Source: Saccharomycopsis crataegensis (taxonomy: Eukaryota; Ascomycota; Saccharomycetes; Ascoideales; Saccharomycopsidaceae). From it: DNA of 64,000 nucleotides. Positions 19,601-28,600 of this stretch are shown piece after piece. A model generated the notes under the pieces. It saw only the letters and a list, made by a program, of their open reading frames with translations. It made no database searches and was not told where the DNA came from. The position numbers were made by a program, and so were the translations under genes. The stretch lies in contig NW_027043829.1 in assembly GCF_037102585.1 (NCBI RefSeq), positions 372,001-436,000 of the forward strand, written 5' to 3'. Position 1 is the first letter of the stretch. Every line of letters starts with the position of its first letter.

Positions 19601-22600
19601 ATTTGATCGAGATATAAAAGATTTTTGTAGCTCACAAATCTTTGTTGAGTTTTAATAAAATACTTTTCAGTATCGACGTCAATTTCCTCAGATTGTAGTT
19701 GTTTAATCTTCTGCATAGCCACCGTAATAGATTTACTTAAATCAATGGCTCCTTCAAGAACAATATCAAATGCATGGATGTTTAATTCCTTTTCATCAGA
19801 AACAGAATACTTAACGCCTTCCTTCGTGCAATTATCTAATAACTCGAAAATGAATGATAGCTCTGGAGTTTTACCACAAACCTCCCTCAAATTGACGCTA
19901 AAATCATTCAATCTATTCTCAAATTCACTCAATAAGTTAAGCTTTGACACGGTAAGAATAAGGCTTGGATCATATGAAGATTCAAATTCAATGAAGCTAC
20001 TTCTTGCGCTATTAAGAAAGCTTAATACGTCACTAGAAACAATGAATTTCAGCATCTTTGTACTTCTTTGAATAGTTTCTAATGCAAAATCAATCAATTT
20101 AGGTAAGAATTTTGAAATAAAAATTAAAGCCTTTTCCTTGGATGAGATCAAATTTGAAGGCTTAACAACATCATCATTGACCTGCAAAGCAAAAGCTTCC
20201 AAAATTCTAATATTATAAGTCAACTTCTTTTTGTAACTCAAAAGCTGCTTCATAGGTTTTCTCAAAGAAAATAAGGAGAATATCAAATTTTCAGTAATAG
20301 CAAGACCCTTAGCTGCATCTTCTTTAGGAACATCCTCGGCACATTCAGCCACAGAATTTCTCAATCTTGGTAACAAATCCAAAACTCTAAAGAAAATGTT
20401 ATCATCGACTTCTTCAAAAGCATCTCCTTTAGCCAAAATAGAAATTGCAGTCAATTTGTATTTTTGAATTTCTTGAGTCTTCAATCCCATATTTTTCAAA
20501 TCTTTGATAGTTGAGCTTAACAATAGTCTCTTCTCTGTCTTCAAAGCACTAACAATTTTTTTATTATCATCGTTCATCTCCTTTGGTGTTGCTTTTCTAA
20601 GACGATCCATTTCACCCAAAATAGATTTGCAGAACTCTAATAATTCTGGGAATTCTTCACATTCCAATTCATTGTGAAGCACAGATACCTTAGGAAGAAA
20701 ACTAGAAAGATTCAATAATAATTTTGGCTGATTCAACCAAATATCATTAGCCAAGGCTAACTGAGTTGTCTCCATTTTCTTTGTAGGTTGACAAATAAAC
20801 TCTATTTGACTCAACTGATAATCCAATCCACTTTCAATAATCGGACGAACATTAATAGACAAAGCAGTTCTATACTTCTTAACAACCTTGTAAAGTGATC
20901 TTTTAGACTTTCTGGATGATTCCTTCAATGCATCAATGTTAACATCCTTCCAAGATGCTAATAATATAACTTCATTGATATCTTTTGTCAATTTAGATAC
21001 GGTCTCTTCAAGGCAAGTTTTTATAGATGGTAAAAACTGCTCATAGAAACTGATAATATTTTGAAGGAGGTCCGTTTCCATCTTGAATGAAAGTTGGATA
21101 TAAACATCAAAGGCTTTCAATAAGTTCAATTTACCCTCAAATTCACCCTGTGTGGAATTACTCATAAACATGTTCAACAAAGACACAATCTCTTCAATCT
21201 GCTTCTCTCCACTGGCATAACTAACAACAAGCAATTCAAATAAGAGATAGTAACTGTCAACCAATTTCTTTTCGATGAGCTCGTGTTCATTGTTAATCAA
21301 ATTGTTGAATGAGCCAAGTTCAATCTGCCTCCAACTAACAATCAATGAAGTCACTCTACCAATAAAACTTTGCATCAATTTCTTATCTAAATTGCTAGAA
21401 TATTGAACAAGTTCATCTAGGAACTTAAGGATCTGTTCCATTTTCGTTATCAATCTGGCGAGAGTGGTTGTAGACTTGTAAGTTCTCAATTCATTGCAAG
21501 CAGTACCAATGTTTATCAAAGTTGCATTCTCTGGCCATTGTTCAAGTAATCTCAACACTTCTGTTCTGATGTCATCAACAATGCTCAAGCATTTGTTGAA
21601 TTGATAAATATTTGGCTTGAAGTAGAAATCAGTGCTTTGCAAACTTTGAGACTCATGGTTTTCAACAACCTTCCACATTTTATTCAACAAACTAGAAACC
21701 ATTGATGGAGTGGCAGTCCCTGACTTTTTGGAGGAAGAGAATGATTTTTCGTTAATCACGTCAACAATTCCGCTTATAGTCGTGTCAGATCTTGACATGA
21801 AAACATTTGAGAACACGGTGGAGACAAATGGGCCATCATCAGGATTGAAATATTGAACTTCATCAGCAAGAATAGAATTTTCATCATCATAATCTGGGAA
21901 GTAAGATTGGTAAGCGTTTTCAGGGTCCTCTTCTTCTTCTCCCTTAAATTTGTAGACATTTGAGGCTTCCTTTTCTTCAGCTTCCTTTTTGGTTCTTTCT
22001 GTTTTCCATTTTGCGAAAGATTCAAATAAAATACTATTAAGAGTATCCAAGAAAGCATCGTTATTCATTTTTTCATTGAAAAAAAATCCAAATGATCTGA
22101 GAGCAGTACAAGCATCTCTATTTGAGGAAAAGAATTCACTGAAAGAAGTCAAAGAAGACAAAGCATCAGATTTTATATTACTGGTATGCTCCATGTTGCA
22201 AAGGGAAAACCCAAAATTCAAACCCAAAATTCCACCTTTGAAGATCAAGTTCAAATCCATATAATCAGTAAAATTTTCTGCTAAATTGAACAAAAATCTC
22301 TCACTGCTCTTATGAAGCAATGAAATTTTATTTGACTTCAAATCTGTGTTTAAGGCACCTAAAAGTCTTTCAACTGCCATACTTCCAACAGATGAGTCCA
22401 TAAAAGATGACCATTCATCAAACAAATTCTTGATAGACTCTCCTTGTGGTCTTTCAACACGCGGTTTAGGGATTTTCTCGAATTCCTCTTCATGATTGCC
22501 TTCAAAAAAGATTCTTTGGTCACCACTAAGAATTCTTTTAATAGTCTCTATGGCAGCCTTATAATCGTCGGAATCTTGCTTCTTGATGGTAAAAATATCA

Positions 22601-25600
22601 TACAAAATGAACTCACAAATAGCTGGGTCATATGGCGCACTTGGGATGAACAATTGAATCAATCCAGTGCTGAAGAAAATGAAAGCCTTACCAAGCTTAT
22701 CATAGCTCAAATTATCTTCGAAAACAATCATAAAAGATGGCATAAAATATTTTTCAAATGTCATCAACAATTTAGAGAGCTTGGAGTTTTTCTTCATCTT
22801 AGAAAATAAGAGTTCTAGTTGAGCTTGACCTTTCCAAACAGATTCTAGAATTTCAACGAGGTCTGGGAGCTCAATAATTTGACTCATGATAACTTCTTTC
22901 AACCACAAACTGAGAATTTTTTTATAGTAACTCAACTGATCAGTGATGATAATATTTGAATTCTTCACGATTTCACCAAACAAATATTTAACATCCATAA
23001 TAGAATCTTTAATATCAGCACCAGTAACATTATCCAAATCAAATAATCTTTCAAACGTGGCCTCAACAAATGGAATACTACCCAAAGAGCTTTCACTGTA
23101 AATATTATTCAAAGCAACAGGATACGGCTTTACCAACTTTCCGATATAACTGTCGGTTAACGAAACAAGATCTCTTCCACTCTTCAAGGAAAGCATCAAT
23201 GAAGCATCTGTAATATTAAAGTCACCAGATGCAGTTGTAGAAGACTCTATCAATTTTTGAAGTGAGTTGAATACGCTAATAAAAGAACCCTTTGAATTCA
23301 TATCAATATTTTGAGACTTCTTGAACAAATTCAAATCTAATGAAACTCCACTAATTCTTCCATTTTGGTATTCTATTCTAATAAATGACTTCCAAGATTC
23401 AGGCAATGCTTTGATTAACTTTTCGAACAAATCTGGCAACAAGACAAAGTGATTCCAAAGACGGGTCATAGAGTCAGAGTTCAAGACCTCAAAAGATTTG
23501 AGAGCATTCAAATCACTATAGCTAAAACTTTTATCCACAGAATTCAAAAGCTCTAAAGAAGATTGTATTTTTTCAATGATAAAATTGAACTTTTCTGGTT
23601 CCTTTATATCTATAGCAAGAGTACCACAAACACAAAGAGTAGACAAAATGCCATAGCCAACGTCAGAAGTTTTCCTAGTTACAGAATGCTTCAAAAATTC
23701 AAAAACCTCATTCACCAATAAATATCGTTTTGATCCTTCATCAATTCCAGATTTCACAAAAACTTTGAATTTTTCAGAAAATTCAAAAAAGCCGTACAAA
23801 AACTTGATCGATGCAAATTTGGTTACATCACTCATTTCACATGAATTAATTAGAGCATTTGCAAAAGCAGACTGTGGAGTTTCATCTTCAATACAGGAAA
23901 TGTCCTTTAGGAATCCCAAAAATTTGAATAGCTTCATAACCAATAGCTTTTCACTTGAATTAAATATCCCACATCCATCAACGAATTTCACAAAATCTGA
24001 AATCTCTTCAAAGAGCCCATAAGGAATAAAGCTTGCAACAACATACGCAACCTTGTCTGGGATCCCCAAGTTGGCGGAAGCGTTGTTCATGACATCTAAT
24101 AGCATGGACAAATATCTTGCTGAATACTGTTTAGAACTAATAAAGTAACTAGAGAATTTTTCCTTTTTCCATTCGTGACTTCTAGTAACTGCAAGCTTTG
24201 AAAATGAACTTTCAATGGTCTCACTTTCTGTGGTACTTGGCAAATCAACTTTCTCATCCAATCCTAAAAATAATCTGTCAAGACTTGTCGCTCTCTCATC
24301 AAATGCTTCCACATAAATTTCGGCACACCTATTTCTCATAGCTCTAGAAAGCTCTCCATACTTTGGGTTCATGGATAGGAATAATCTAAAGTTAGGGTGA
24401 GGCTTGATAACCTTTGGTTGACCATCAGCTGAGCCACTCTCGCTAACAACTAAGACACCATTGTTTTCAGTCAATGAGTTTAATCTATCCACAATAGAAG
24501 AGTTCACAAGATTTATGTTAGACAAATGAAGCCAATATCCTTTCTCCAATGCATCTACCAATATACCATCAAAGAATTGGAATTGTTTACTTTTACTTTC
24601 CCTTAATTTCTTTAAATCATTACCAAATGCTACTAGCCTTTCAAGCTCCAAATTGGAAGTCAAAGCATTCAAGTTATTCAGTAATTCGTCTAACTTGACA
24701 TCGTACTCTTTTTCATCGTGATTTGAAAAGAATTCACTCAAGTACTTCAAATAATCCAAGAAATTGCAAATAGAATAAGACTTTACCAAATCCACTTCAC
24801 TTGCCAAAAATTCTTTGAGGAAAATCTCAAGGCCTTGGATTAATGGAAAGAGCTCTCTACTGATGTGGTATTGATCGAGGCCTCCAACCAAGTCAGTTAT
24901 ATCAATTTCACTATGGATATGAACCGTCTCTAACCTAGCGCCAATAGCATTTGCAACATATTTCACTAAATCAGATTTTCCGCCCAAAGTTGGACCAACC
25001 AACAATACAGGGAATTTTTTCATTATAGAAGTGAAAATTGACTCAATCAATGGAATATTGGATTGTAATGGAAGCAAGGAGCTATCAATTGAAAATGATG
25101 TGTTTTCTTCCTTTTTCATCACGGCAGTATTGGCCTGAATAAAATCTGGTCCCATATGGAAATATGAGTCTTTAGCAGGAAGCGTTCCAAAAATTTTCTC
25201 ATAGATACTATAAACATTCTTTCTGTCTTTTTCCAACCTGAATTTTTGAGCAAAGACTAAATCCAATGCATTAGAGCTATCAACATCAAGAAACTTGATA
25301 ATATCTCTGATATTAAATTCCCATGGACCACCAGTCATACCCCATAGCTTTTTGATGTTGATTTCTTTCTCCAAGTCAAAAACAAACCTGATTAACTTAT
25401 TGATTGTTTCTTCCGGAATATTTGGGTATATGTGATGACAAATCATTTCCATGTCAACATCTGTCAACTTACCAATATAAACATTAGTGAATCGATTAAT
25501 GAATGATTTAGGCAACCCCTTTCTTCCACCACCTTGATATTGAGGATTTTGGGCAGCGAAGACTCTAAAGTTCTTATGACACTCAAATTCTTGATCAAGT

Positions 25601-28600
25601 TCAGGAATATAAACTCTTTGTCTAAAGTCGAACACACTATTCAAAGCCTCTAACAATGAAGGAGAGGCCAAGTTCATTTCATCCAACAAGACCCATTCAC
25701 CGCATTTCATAGCTCTCAAAAATGGGGCATCCTTCCAAACAAATTCACCAAAGTTTCCGCCTTCCATAGGGGCATCAGAGCCGAACAAATCAACCAAATC
25801 GGTCTGATCCGACAAATTGATACGCGTTAACTTGTTATTTGTGGCTTTTGCCAAAGCATCAATCAAACTTGATTTACCAACACCAGGATCACCTTCAAGT
25901 AAGATAGGCTTTTTAATAACCATGGCTCGTAATACTCTCATAGCATTAATTGCTGTAGTAGGGGCCAGAAGATTGAATGATAAAGAACCACTTGAGATAG
26001 TAGCAGAGCCCCTTGGGAAATCATACAAGCCAATTTTCAATAAATCATCAGTGGCTGTGACAGATACCTTCTGATCATAGAGGTCTAAGAGCTCTAATTT
26101 AGAAAATTCTGAAAGTTTTCGTACACATTCTTCTTTGATTTCCCTTAATCTCGTAATGTCAGATGCCAAATAAGCAGTATTATTTGTACCCAAGGCATCT
26201 ACAAACACCATACAAACACCACCAACCAATGAAGCCTCGAGACCGACTTTTTTATGGACGTTATTAATGAACTCAACCCAAGCTAAAATATCTCTGATGG
26301 AAATAACACCATTATTAGAAGATGAATTATTATTGCTGAATTTGATGCTGAACCATTCTGAAAAGCTGATTATCGATTCAGTAAAATGTTTAACTGAATC
26401 ATTCAACTTCGACTCAACAATCAAAGCAACGTCCGTAAAATCTGACATTGAAGGAACATATATTTCGGTAAATCTGTTTCTGAGCGCAGGAGAAAGTTCC
26501 TTTTTACCATAATCACCACCTGGATTCATAGTAGCTAAAAATTGGAACCCCTTTTTTCCGACAATCAAGTTTTGATCAATATCATTTGAGTATTCTGTCA
26601 AATACAAAGTCTTTTCTGGTTCTAAAACTGAGTTCAATCTTTCCAAAACAGAATCTTCAGCCAATGAAATTTCATCAAAAAGGAAAATATCACCATTCTT
26701 CATTGCATTTACCAATGGCCCGTCACTCCATTCAAATAGAACCCTTAAATTCTTCAACAATTTCTCAATTTCACTGGAATCCTTGACAGCCAGCCTATAT
26801 TCCTCATAGATCTCTACCAACTGGTTTAAATCACAGTCATTAGTAGCACTAACATCATAGTCTATAGCGGACAATTCTTTCAAAATTTCAATTCTCAATG
26901 TTTGTTGTAACTTTGATCTGTTTCTCAATGGTCTTTGAGAACCAATAATATCACCCGTTTCGATGTTTTGATGAGCATTTAAGAAAACAAGATTCTGATT
27001 GTAAAAATTCTTCGCCAAGTTGTTGCAAACTGTCGTCTTACCACAACCTGTTTCACCAACTAACAAAATATTTTCACTATTTTTCAACGCATTGATAATT
27101 AATACTGATAACTTTTTCATCTCCTTGGTCCATACGACTTCAGTTTTAGCTTTATCATCAAGTAAAACATCTTTCACATTGTCGAATTTGGTTGAATAAA
27201 TTTCATCGATGTCTAGCTTAACTTTCATTACTTTCTCTATAACGCTTCTAATGATTGACTTTTCCTCGAACTTTCTGTTCTTTTCTGCTAACAACATATA
27301 GCCATTGGTTGCAAGCTCTTCATACCCAACTGCCTCTCTCGAACCCCATCTGAACAAATCTCTCAATGTTGCAAAACTATTTTTGGTCTCGAAGATTCTG
27401 TTTGAAGAACGTTGGATAGTCAATTCCTTATATACCATAACAATCTTTTTGGCATAGCTTGGAGGAATCTGACACCTATTACACAAGATAATTTCAAGTT
27501 CGTCCTGAGGGATATCATCAAAATTAAGTTCCAAGAATCTATTCTTGAAAGCTTTAGACAAGAACTTTCTACCACCATAAACTGCACCTGGTGGGTTCTG
27601 AGTAGCAAATAGCAAGAAATTCTTATGTGGCTTAATCAATTCTTGTGTTTCGGTTAGGAAAATTTCTCTGTTGTCGTCCAACAATCTATTGATACCTTCT
27701 AAGATTTCTGAGCTGGCCAAATTCAATTCATCCAAAATTATCCAATAACCTTTTTTAAGAGCTTCAATCAAAGGACCATGTTTAAATACCAATTTTCCTG
27801 TTTCACTATCACTGACATAAGAGCCCAAATATTCTTGAAGATCAGTATGCTCATGATTATTAATTCTGATGACCTTGTTACCAGTGATCTTAGCTAAATA
27901 GGTGATCATGGAAGTTTTACCTGAAGAAGTTGGACCTTGAATAAGAATAGGAAATCTCTTGGATAAAGTGGCTCTGACAAGATTCATCAAATTTTTCTCA
28001 ACAAATGGGGTAATAATGTAATGTGGCTGTTCAACAACATCAAATTCACCTTTTTCCAACCAATAATATGCAAACTGAATGACTCTATCTTCTGATAAAT
28101 GGCTTGGTCTTGGTGGGATTCTTTTGATGATCGACTTCACATTTTTGGCCTTTCCAATGGTGTATTTATAAATAATTGGTTTAAGAATCTGCTCTGAGCT
28201 TGAGTCTAACAAAGTTAACAAAATCATGTTGAATGCTTCGTACAATGAGCGTCTCACGCCGTAAGTTCTAGCAATGTCTGTGCTGAATACCAATGCTCTT
28301 GATAAAATTCTGATGTTTACAACGATCTTATTCTTTGAGCCATCAACCAAAAGGTTCTTATCATTCAACGCTTTGACTTCATAATATAAGTCAACAACAT
28401 CATCAATCGTTTCATTATTTGAGAAATCATCGCCTGCCAAATGATTCCACAAGTATTTATGAACAATAGACCTCAAATCGTTTCTGTTCTTGTCTGGGCT
28501 GTCAACGAATATTTCGTTAAATCTGGAACGAATATTTTCTGCCAAGTTCTTCTTTCCGACATCTGTTGAAGGATTCATACAGGCAAATAATCTAAATTCA